60,000 nucleotides of DNA, from contig OX485809.1 in the NCBI GenBank assembly GCA_950295325.1, positions 8,868,001 to 8,928,000 on the forward strand. The letters are read 5' to 3'. The position numbers and the translations under genes are program-made. Position 1 is the first letter of the stretch, and every line of letters starts with the position of its first letter. Origin of the DNA: Polytrichum commune (taxonomy: Eukaryota > Streptophyta > Polytrichopsida > Polytrichales > Polytrichaceae). Of this stretch, positions 33,400-43,113 are shown one piece after another. The notes under the pieces are model-generated. The model worked only from the letters and a program-made list of their open reading frames with translations, searched no databases and was not told the origin of the DNA.

Positions 33400-35120
33400 A
33401 TGAATCTTTAGTGGAAGCATGGAAGTCTACTGGCCTGTGTTCATGGCCCTCGACATTCTAGTGGACCACCAAAATGTGGTTGGATAGTAGCTTGTGCTTA
33501 ACTATATGCACACATCTCCGACCCACCATTATCTAGAAGCTTGTGAGTGATTAGCATACACGGAAACTCACCCTTAATACGTCAACGCCACTTTTGTAGA
33601 CCACTTTGCGTGAAGAGAGAGGCGCCTCCATGTTGATGCCAATACGGACTTAAAATGAGCTCTTTAAGTACGACTTTAATCTAAGCATGAGTGGTAGGGA
33701 TTAATTAGTGGTACTAGAGATTGCGTTCAAAGCCAACAACACATGGACCATGGACAAGAGGAATAATCTTGTGCATGTAGATTTTCTTGTTGTTACAGAC
33801 ATGTGAGTGGGGCTTCGGGTTCGTGGTGTCTATGTAAACTTATCTATTGTGGATAAAGGAATTCAAGTTAAAAACAACTTTCCTACAAGGTTTAGGGTCA
33901 TAATATTCCAACTAGAGAGTAATTCAAGGTTTTTAATGTCATTCTCAAAATTATTTAATCTATTATTATACATTTTCCAGCTATAAAACAATCCTCTACA
34001 TTTTCACCATCCTAACAGATGAGTTTACATAGACAACATGAATCCAAGTGTGTGTGAACCGCTCTTGTTTTCTAATGTAATGTTGCAAGTAGTGTGCTAA
34101 AATAATCACCGCTCCATAGGGCCATGCTAGGGGTCATTAGAAAACGTCTTCACACTTAAGTAACACCTTTATACTTTGACTAGTGGGTTTTCAAACACTA
34201 TAGGTTTCAATACTTTTCTAATAGATGCACAAAATATCTAAATTTAATAAACGCGGTACTATCTGCCACTCCATAGACCTCACCACATGTATATGCAATG
34301 TATTACCATACTAAACTGAGATACTACTATAGGTACACTTGTCTTATTAGAATGCAAACTTGCATGTATAAGTTTTTGGATTCAACCTTGTTCATTGTTT
34401 GAATATTTGAGTTGAATTACTACCCCATAATTGTCTTTCTATAAATCCGCAAGCTCACTTGTATATCCAAACACTATGTTGTCGTGGTTCATTGTCTTCA
34501 ATGATCATGGCAAACATCATCACCATAACTCCATAGTGTCGAACAATCACAAGTTATTGTGCTGCCATAACAACTATCATGATGTATTGAATGGCCTTTA
34601 AAACACTAGGGCCACCAAGATTTTGTGTCTACGGGGATACATAGTGCGAACATGAAACCCTAGAGCTCAAGAGGTGAGAACGGACATCAAAACATGAAGA
34701 GTCCAACGAGAATAAGTGATAGATGCAAAGGGGTAGTTTATGAAGTTTTGAAGCCATGACTTACAGTGTTGCCCCTTGGCCCTAGGATATGTGTTTTCTA
34801 GTGCTCACTTGAGGCTCACTTAAGCTTCAAAAGCACTCAAATTTTGGTCAAGTTGGCCCCAAGGTTTGACAACCTTGACTCCTAGTGTAAAGTGACCCGA
34901 AGACTCATCTATCTTAATAGAATATACAAAATTGACATTGAAAAATATTTGGACAAACCCTTTGTCCAAAATTAAAAGGGGATGTGGACTTTTGGGGACA
35001 AAAACATCAAACAACAACATCAAAACCAACAAAACCAACAACACAACAACCACAACTTTGAAAGTTTGTATTTTGTGTTTGCCAACTACCATATTTTTGT
35101 GACTCCTTACAACCAAGCTG
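33400..35120. other. Gene-free stretch
   Basis: No supported gene. A Tourist-type right end (TAGTGTAAAGTGACCC, about 34903-34918) occurs without a recognisable left partner. A 121-codon minus frame at 34820-35185 is low in complexity (a V/L-rich run) and is not called. Confidence 0.55.
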
Positions 35121-35123
35121 GAA

Positions 35124-36395
35124 GGCCACTTTACACTATGCCTTAGGCCGTGTGACCATGAAATTGTGAGGGCCTGGAAATTCATCCAAAGATTGTACCA
35201 AGGTATATTGAAGTTAAATTTTTGTGTGGTTGGTGGCCTTCAAGGCGCCTATAAAGACATACACGACTGAACTCTCAACCAAAATGCTACTAAATTTCCA
35301 TCCTATTGAGTTGGGCGAGCCTTCTACACAACTAGTTGTGCCTACTAAAGCAAGAGTTGTGAGATCCTGAAGTGTCATGGTCTCACAATTTTGTGTTAAG
35401 CCCGCCTCTTTGAGGTGGGCTTGACGTAAAATTTGGTAGACCATGAAACTTCATTCATTGCATGCCACATAGGACTCCAATCCCCCCCTGGGGGGGGGGC
35501 ACTAGTGGTATTTTCGAAATGACATGCGATAAAATATGGGTACTTAATGTTCATTCAAGGTAGAATTTTGAAGAATTATGTATATAATATAGGGGGCGAG
35601 TTAATGTTCGAAACCAATTATAAAAAGAAATACCATGAAATATAACATGTGTAAGGGACCACATTTTGCTTCATCAAAGAAGATGGAGGGCTCAATTTTA
35701 TTCCATGAAGGTTTCTCTTCATTAAGGATACTTTAAACTCCATTATATTTAGACGTTGACACAAAGGGCTATATTTGAGACATATATTTGATGTTTGTAA
35801 TTCTTTTGCAAATGTTGTACGAACTCTTGCTATCTTGCAAATGTTGGATAGTTGTGTTTCTTATCACACCAAATTTGAAGGTTACAATCTACTTGCATTC
35901 TCAATCACAATCTTGTTGGTGTAATTAATTTTTTTTTTCTTCTTGCCATACCACAACAATGCAATCGTGTTGTTAAAATGCCAATTCACAATGCACCCTC
36001 CCCCTCAGCTAAAAACCAAAGGCTATCAAAAATTTGTAAGAAAAATAAGGTATTTAATATTGAATGCATTCTAGATTCTTAATTACCAATAAGGTATTAA
36101 AAATTTAAGCTCATTAGATTTTTTCTACTTTAAGAACTCCTAATAATATAATTCTTAAATATAATACCCCCCCTTGAAAATAAGTGGTTGTCGCATGTGT
36201 CTCCAAAATTTTGCTATGAGTGCGCCCCCCCCCCCCCCGGGACTCCAATGTGTCTTGACATTTACATGGTCTCTTAAGCCCTCAAGCTAAACTAGTGTAA
36301 AATGAAGTGCAACAATTGAGCAACATTTTCCACCAATTAGAGATTTTATTAGATTACAATGGACACGTGCCCTCAATCTCTAATGTAAAGTGGCC
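35124..36395. mobile_element. Possible Tourist-type element split by a G-tract MITE
   Basis: Left end GGCCACTTTACACTA and right end the inverse of GGCCACTTTACATTA (15 bp, one mismatch). It belongs with the GGGYCRCTTYACA ends seen at 14398, 15800, 16721 and 34918. The G-tract MITE 35482-36240 sits inside. No clear target duplication was found, so the boundaries are tentative. Confidence 0.35.
35482..36240. mobile_element. G-tract MITE, copy 2 (9-bp TSD GACTCCAAT)
   Basis: Left end: seven C, T, ten G, then CACT. Right end, inverted: CC, a long G run, then CGCACTC. GACTCCAAT flanks both sides exactly (35473-35481 and 36241-36249); one more G may extend it to 10 bp. Subterminal CATGCGATAAAATATGGG (left) and CATGCGACAACC (right, inverted) match the family motif. 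It is 759 bp and has no transposase. Confidence 0.78.
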
Positions 36396-36787
36396 CGCTC
36401 TGTAAATTGTTTGAACAAAAGCTCGTAAATATTGACCTCAAATCCACCCCAAAAAAATGATTTAACAATGAAGAATACATTACATATCAAGCGGCCCCGA
36501 GGAAATAAGAAAGGTGTGCCCCAACTGCATTTCTTCAAGCCACTCATCCATTATTAACAAGGAAAGTAGATAAAAGCAGTGCCTACACTAAGATATTCGC
36601 CGATGTGGTTCCCACCACCTGGATGATGGAGTGTAGTGAAGGCGAGAACATTTGTTGGTGAGAGTGAAAAACAAACTTAAATTGGTTTTTAGGCCTCGCC
36701 ACTTTTGCCATTTTCACTAGTTTCGGACTCCATGGTGAGAATCAACGAAAGTGAAGGTCTAAGAGAGCCTTCATGTGCGAGGCCTTA

Positions 36788-37180
36788 GAGCTTCCCCACC
36801 AGATCGGGTACACGCCAAATAGAGTATATACTATTTTATACCTTTGGGGACTCGGGGAGCCCTCCATCTTGGGCGGGGCAGCTCATCTTGAGTCAAAGCC
36901 CACCAAAGCCTAGGCATACCCCCGGTATAAATAGGAAGCAATCAATAAGACAACGACACCTATTATTTGACATGGGATAAAGTAGGATATCCGAGTATTT
37001 GATATTAAAGTGATCTCTGGGCGGGCCGGAGGAGAGTCTTTAATATACCCGGGCCGGTTCTAAATTATGGGGGACCGGACATTGGTGGGGCTCAATTTAT
37101 GCCGGTACCGCCACCTAAGAACCCGGGATGCCCCATTTTTGGCGTTGGCATGCCCCATGCCCGGTCTGGTGGGGACGCTC
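36788..37180. mobile_element. MITE with GAGC.TCCCCACCAG ends (TA TSD)
   Basis: Left end GAGCTTCCCCACCAGATCGG and right end the inverse of GAGCGTCCCCACCAGACCGG, flanked by TA on both sides. It resembles the GAGCATCTCCA.CAG termini of widespread plant MITEs. The interior is GC-richer than its surroundings (CCCGGGCCGG, GCCGGTACCGCC). Flanking TCTAAGAGAGAGCC repeats lie at 36757 and from 37178. Confidence 0.6.
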
Positions 37181-37272
37181 TAAGAGAGAGCCTTCATGTG
37201 CAAGGTCTAAGAGAGAGCCTTGCCTTACCCAACTGTTCTTTTAAAGCCAATCGCGGTAAGTAAGTAGTACTA

Positions 37273-37606
37273 CACTAGATATGGTATTTAGTGTCATATG
37301 GTATTTTATGTCACTATGGTAACTTTTTGGATGACAACTTTTATGAACAAGTGAACAAATGTTGTCATGGATGATGGATGAGTTCATCCATTGTCCAAAA
37401 CCCTACCTTCTATTGTCAACAACTTGTGATGAAATACTGTCATGGATGATTGAAATTTGGATGAGAAATCACTTGGTAAGTGATAGTAATTGCAACACTG
37501 TAAATCTGCAATCCCCTCCAAAATTTACAAGGAATGACAAATAATGTTGAGTTAACATTTAGTCTTGGTGACACTACACCGAGGTTTACAATTCGTATCG
37601 TGTAAG
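37273..37606 (+). mobile_element. MITE family A, copy 2 (3' end missing)
   Basis: Starts TA-CACTAGATATGGTATTTAGTG and follows the copy at 44983 closely (GATGGATGAGTTCATCCATTG, CAAAACCCTACCTTCT, TTACAAGGAATGACAAATAA). It stops before the 3' inverted terminus, near 37606. Confidence 0.75.
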
Positions 37607-38027
37607 GCAATTATGCCCCCTTCTCACTTCACTTTAGCCAAGCCTGAAAGTTGGTTCTAAAAAAACATGGCTTTCACACCATCGACACTGAGTCCTGAGC
37701 CTAGTTGACAAATGATGTGGCATGGTTTTAAAGTGTAGATTCTAAGCCTCAAGCACCAACCCACCCATCGGTATCTAGACATGAGGCAAGAATGTGGGAC
37801 TTTTAAAAGTGTCGCCTCCTGCCCCTTGTGATTGGTTGCTTTTAGTCTTAGCTATAAGGAGCCCCATTAACAAAAACGGATGGTAAGATAGACGAGTAGT
37901 AAGACATTTGGAAATGGGACAAAAACTATCCAACATTCGTTGCTCAGTAGATAAAATGATGAACATGTGTGAAAACTACTTAACTAAAACTTGACAATCT
38001 CCGGAACAAGTTCTGTAGGTGCATTGG

Positions 38028-39127
38028 GATACCCGGATCCCGGGTACGCAACTCCCATATCATACGCAGGGGGCATTGTATTAAAAACGGCTTAGAGGAC
38101 AACTTTTGTAAAAAAAAATCAAATTATATCAAATTAAAATGATCAAAAAGTTGGGCGAAGACCAAATTAAATAAATGAGATGAAAAAAAAGTTGGGTTGC
38201 ATATTTATTAAAAAAAAACTCCAACGTATATAAAAAATTGAAACACCTAGTTTTTCACCTTGTAGAGCGTCTAAGAGGGGTATTCAATGTAGATGTCGGA
38301 TTAGTATTCACAAATGATAGAGGATCCTTTCGAGGTCTCCCTCTTTTGGAAGGAGTTGTGGCAATTATAGGTGTAACATATTCCTTCTCCCTATCTCTAC
38401 CTCCACTACATGAGCCTCTACGCTTCATCTCACAATCCATGTGTTTGTTTAAGCCAAGGATGACCCTCCCAAATGAGCACAAGCACACTCCAAAGCGACG
38501 ACACAAAGGCTCCAAAGCAAAGACACAAAGGCTCCAAAACCGAACACAAAAGCTTCAAAGCGAATATATAGAAACCTCAAACCCTAAGCCCTAACCCTAA
38601 ACCGGGAACCCATGATATTTTGAAATACCCCATGATACCCTTGAGTAGTCGGGGCACCATATGATGTATATGGTCTTAAAAATACATACCTCAACTATAT
38701 CCTAACACAAATCATTAGTTTTCTATCCCAACAGTTAGACCAGTAAGTTGCCTATACATAATTTTAAAAAATTCACACGAATATTTGCCTCCAATTAGAA
38801 TTATAAGCCACGAATAGTTGCCTCCCATTAAAATTATAAGTCATTCATAATGTTAAATTTTTATTAAAAAGTCCAAAAATTTGGGTAGTTTGACCTATGG
38901 TACATGTATTAAAAAATTCATATAATTAGGTTTTTAATGCAATTATATGCTTCAAAATATGTTCATTTCTTATATATAATTACATTTTTGGATTCCTTGT
39001 TAGAAGGGCTACAAGGGTTTCCTACATTAAAACAAATTGTATCACTCAATATTGGACTAAAATGCATTATAAGTGATTATAATCAAGACCATATAATACG
39101 GGAGTTGCGTACCCGGGACCCGTATGC
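38028..39127. mobile_element. TIR element with CCCGGGTACGCAACTCCC ends
   Basis: GATCCCGGGTACGCAACTCC near 38036 is matched inverted near 39090-39127 (GGAGTTGCGTACCCGGGACC). The ends pair over about 30-35 bp with a small gap near the tip. No target duplication is clear. The element carries the small AT-hook frame at 38255-38440 on its minus strand, a three-copy AAAGGCTCCAAA minisatellite at about 38495-38565 and CCCTAAACC telomere-like strings at 38577-38605. The right half is AT-rich and non-coding. The superfamily was not determined. Confidence 0.55.
38255..38440 (-). CDS. Small basic AT-hook protein inside a TIR element
   Basis: ATG at 38440 opens a 61-codon frame ending at TAA near 38255. 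It reads MDCEMKRRG, a polar stretch, then TPSKRGRPRKDPLSF, which is a textbook AT-hook (RGRPRK core, minor-groove DNA binding), and closes with TPLRRSTR. A TTG-start extension upstream is probably the repeat leader. It could be the N-terminal DNA-binding piece left from a longer transposase, or an exon of one. No catalytic sequence follows downstream. The AT-hook is clear; whether it is expressed is not. Confidence 0.35.
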   Translation of the reverse strand: MDCEMKRRGSCSGGRDREKEYVTPIIATTPSKRGRPRKDPLSFVNTNPTSTLNTPLRRSTR

Positions 39128-39215
39128 CTTTGCTATAATCGAGGGAGCTTTACCTGGTTTTTAGGAAATAATTTGGTTATTTGGTAAGTCAAGTGGGAAG
39201 AGGGCATTGGTATGG

Positions 39216-39241
39216 TGACACTAGATATCCTATTTAGTGTA
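39216..39241. repeat. Solo MITE family A/E terminus
   Basis: GGTGACACTAGATATCCTATTTAGTG followed by TA is the 3' terminus of the A/E MITEs standing alone, with no recognisable body on its left. A similarly degenerate end (CACTAAATTGGATGTTCAGTG) lies near 52507. Confidence 0.5.
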
Positions 39242-39299
39242 CTAGCTGCTGAAAACTCAAATCCACTCTAGATGCATTTGCATTTGACACATGACCGGC

Positions 39300-39910
39300 T
39301 AGCTGACATCTTTTAGCTATGTCCGGGGAGAACTGGCAGTTAGTTACAGATGAACCGGTTGAGTTTGAGAAATAACAGGTTGATGTTCAAGACTGCAGGA
39401 GAATTACCGATCATTTTAGAGGAATTTGTAGAATATACCTCAAATGAATAAAGCAAAACCGGAAGATGTCAAACATGTACAATCCACCCTCTATAAATGT
39501 TACACCTATAAGTGTTAACCCTCTCTAAATGTTAACTGTCTTCTACTCCCAACATATTGCACACTATAAATGTTAAACGTGTTAACTGTTAACAAAATGG
39601 TACTCCCTTCTTTGTAAATTTGACTTTATAAATGTTAACGAATGAAATACAACCATAATATGGATGATAAAAACTACACATCCAGGTACATTCCTCTCTC
39701 TCTTTAATGTTAAGATTTGTATATTGCTCAAAAAAATATTTTTATAATTTTTAATTGTTAACACCTCTATAAATGTTAACTTTGATCCACTCCCGAGGGT
39801 TAACATTTATAGAGGGTAGACTGTAATCGGCTGGAGTTAGAAACACTAGGATCTTGACCGACTATGCTCAAAACATGTAATCGGCTGGATTTGGTATCAA
39901 TAAGATCTTG
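39300..39910 (+). repeat. Dispersed repeat F, copy split by a pogo-type MITE
   Basis: 39300-39475 and 39826-39910 together match the reverse complement of 20234-20425. The interruption is the MITE at 39480-39823. After it, two tandem units of AATCGGCTGGA.TT..G...AC..A.GATCTTGACCGACTATGC occur (39826 and 39880). Confidence 0.65.
39480..39823. mobile_element. Pogo-type MITE (TIR CAGTCTACCCTCTATAAATG)
   Basis: Left end CAATCCACCCTCTATAAATG and right end the inverse of CAGTCTACCCTCTATAAATG, flanked by TA at 39478-39479 and 39824-39825. TATAAATGTTAAC is repeated many times within its 344 bp. The ends share CAGTCTA.CCT with the pogo-like element at 31965. The empty-site copy at 20 kb confirms the insertion. 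Confidence 0.8.
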
Positions 39911-40339
39911 ACCGACTATGCCCAAAACTTCCCGGGCACTATTCCGCAGGGTGATCATCTGCATCTTCGCTGTTCATGTTGCAAGGGGCTAGCTAGCTAC
40001 AAGTTTGATTGCTTCATTGATGCTAGCTGCAACTGTTATGATTAATTACTACTAACAGTGCTACTGGGTGTGTTGTGATTGGTGTGGACGATCTCCTTAA
40101 TTGCACCTGGTTCACCTCGGCTTCAGATTCTACTTCTGCTGGAGTGTCTCCTTGGTTATTGATTCGGTGCACAAGTCTGGTAATGTATGTAGTCACAGTG
40201 GCGTCAGAATATTTATTGCATATTTATTGCATCTTGTTGGTGTTCATTTGAGTTGTAGTTCTCCAGGTTGAGTACTTCGGGAGTCCTCGCCGAAGCTTTT
40301 TGATTACGTCGACAATGTGTGTTGCAGTGAACTTGATTG

Positions 40340-41080
40340 TTAAGATTTGAATGGATCAAATTCCATCGGTATCTACATTATAGCCGTGATATGGTGTACC
40401 CCAAATCTTGAAATGGATTTCCTCCGGTCTCAATTTCGCCTGCAGGTGCTTGTTTTGACATACAGTTACAGTATCTAGTAACATTAAACTTGTAGTTTCG
40501 GCAATATATACAGATTCAGATTCAAAGGTTGGATCAGTGGGCTCATCAAAACTATGCAGAATCATCTGTTGATCGATAGAACCTCCAACTCTTGTAGAGC
40601 TAGCCCTCCATTGCAGCTCCTTTCGTCCTTTCTTCCTCCTTCCCCTTCTTAATCTGAATATTTGTGGGTTCAGTTTTGTGTCTTTCATGCATCCTTTCCA
40701 AATCCCACCGATTACACGATTGTTCGTGTCTGAATGGATCAATTCCATCTTTTCCTATACACAAAGCTGTGATCTAGCTTAATCCCAAACCTCTAAATTA
40801 ATATGCATCGGTCACAATTTCGCTGCAGGTGCTTGTTTTGAAACATGTATATATACACATTGGAACATTCTCGTAGTTTCTGCAAAATATACAGATTCAG
40901 CTTCGAAGGTTGGCTCATCGAAACGGAATCAAAACTATGCAGAATCTGTTGTTGATCCACATAACTCGAACTTTTGTAGAGCCAGCCTTGCACTGCTTCT
41001 TTCTTCCTTCTTCCCCTTAGTAATCTCGATGGTTGTGGCGTCAAATTTGTGTCGTCATGCAATATTCTTCCCAAATTCCA
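40340..41080 (-). repeat. Tandem duplication with two related basic reading frames
   Basis: Two related units, about 40340-40780 and 40785-41075, share ATTTCGC.TGCAGGTGCTTGTTTTGA, CAGATTCAG.TTC.AAGGTTGG, CAAAACTATGCAGAATC and TTGTAGAGC.AGCC. On the minus strand both encode similar frames: 40356-40748 (130 codons, RLRRGRRKKGRKELQW and IDQQMILHSFDEP) and 40793-41074 (93 codons, RLLRGRRKKEAVQGW and VDQQQILHSFD). A third frame upstream, 41118-41312, could be an earlier exon. I do not recognise the family. Parallel conservation of RGRRKK and DQQ.ILHSF hints at real or once-real exons, but no start, splicing or partner domain is secure. Confidence 0.4.
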
Positions 41081-41312
41081 GCCAATACCGGCAAGTGAAA
41101 GAGGGCTATTGTACAGACTATGTGGGGGTGGAGTGATTACGAAATATAGTCATATAATAGATAGATTCTGGCGGTGACGAAGTTTCTATCCTAGCCTGCA
41201 AGTTTAGGCACTCGCTCATCTGCCTCCGAAAGCAAGCGCTATGCAGATCTGAGGAGGGCAAAAGAGGCAAGTACGTACTTTGTGTATGGATGTCCTTTGA
41301 AGAAACTGACAC

Positions 41313-43113
41313 TTCAGATTTCGCAAGAACCCTGATATTTGATTAAGAATCCTGCAGCAGGACTTAGCTAGAATCTTCGTATCTGACAGTACCTGTCACA
41401 ATACACTGCAACTTGAATTATAACTGTCGCGTGGACTGTAGAAGTGAAGGATTCAACTTTAGAAGTGAAGAATTCTCTCTTGTAATTGGTGTTGAAGCAT
41501 ATAACTGCAGTGTCTGTAGATCACAATCGTCTTTGTCTTATTCCTGGCTTCATGTGCTTGCCTATTCACAAATCGGAGCATTAACGCAGCTTATAGCTGC
41601 TTTTGTATACAATTATGTGGGAATTACCTCCAAAAATTTCCTTAGAGTGAAGAGGAATCTGTGGACCAAATCGTTCTGTTAAATGCTTCGATCTCTCTTC
41701 ACAAGTCTATTAGTACTTATTAAATGCCCTTGTAGTCTAACTCGCCTCAGACAGTGATCCCGGTTGTTGGGTAGAGGGTTTTGTTCTTCCTCACAAAAAA
41801 TTAATCCTTAGCATGTTGTAGTTCTAGTGAACAGATCGTGCACCTCCGCTCCTTTACCACATCTCCGACTAACTTATTTATTTCTCTATTACCTCCCCCC
41901 CCCACCTTCGGAGCTACACTTAAAAGGTTGTGCACTTTTTCAAGAACTTTCGATTCTGAAAAAGCAGTCATGATCCATAAAAAGGTGGGAACTTTACTCC
42001 TTTGCTAGGCTAGACTATAGAGGAACGTGGACGGAGGATGCTTGCTTCAACCTGTGTAAGTTCTTCTTTACCACCATATCTCTTGACTCATCACACTTAT
42101 TTCCCGCCCCGGCCCCGAGAATTGAGAATTTTCTTCTTAACGATTTTGTGTATTAACTTGATCATGAACTTAGTATTTCCATTGAAATATTAATTGCAGA
42201 AAGGTTGGAGTCGTGATACATACATTAGACACTCTTCTGACACATAATTGATTTGCACCTGGTACTTTGCGAGCTTTGTGATTAACACTAGAAAGAAGGT
42301 TCCTCTCATCACCAACATTGAGACAGCGATTGGATACAAAGTCAGTTGCTTGATTGTTTCATCATTTTGTGGAAATCAGATGTTGCCATGTGGTGATGGG
42401 GAATGTCCCAGATCTACACAAATCTCCTGTGCACTACAACGGACGAGTCTTTTCGACAATTATATATTTATGCTTCAACCCACTTTCTTCAGTAATATGT
42501 TTATTTGCTACAGGTTATGTCAAATGTATTAAGTTGGCGAGAGTATTCTGAAAATGTACCCTTATTTATTTGTTCCTAGGTGTCTAATTGGTTAGAGTGA
42601 CCTTCCTTTCTATGTTCATTGATTTTTGAGAAACACTGGGTATAGTTTCATCCAAGGTGGGAATTTCATTCTTTCTGACCTTGTGATAAACGTTTTGTGG
42701 ATACAGGTTATAACTGATACATCACTATAACTGATTTGACACTATCAAGCCTCTTTCCAGCTTTTCAAACAACATCTAAGAGCTTCACAGAATGGTAGCT
42801 TAACTACCAGATGCCCTTCCACACACACTTGAATGCTCTAGTTGTTGTCACAATGATTCATCTTTCTTCTAATATTTGTCGTGGTGGCAGCTATAGGTGC
42901 ACAGCCAGTAAATATATATGTCCATACCAGCATTATACTGACGAGAGTTAAGGGATTGAAGCTAAATTAAAAAATAAGCTGAGGTTTTAAATACTTCTGC
43001 TTCCGTAGTAGAGTTTTCGTCAGAATCTGAGCCATATGTTCTCCATTAAGATGTCCATCAGGAAACCTGAAAGTAAGTAAGAAACTGCCAGGGTTTTTGA
43101 GGTCCTAATACCT
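41313..43113. other. Region upstream of the NPF gene; no gene seen
   Basis: No supported gene. The proximal part probably contains the NPF promoter and leader, but no TATA box or start site can be assigned with confidence. A ten-C run lies near 41896. Confidence 0.5.

Noticed and set aside
34820-35185. 121-codon minus frame with a V/L-rich run as a membrane protein
   Set aside because: It spans Tourist-type ends and owes its hydrophobic run to a CAACAACA repeat on the other strand.
38577-38605. Telomere or ancient chromosome-fusion site from CCCTAAACC strings (also near 205, 17722 and 29290)
   Set aside because: Only one to three degenerate units at each place, inside repeats; no extended array.
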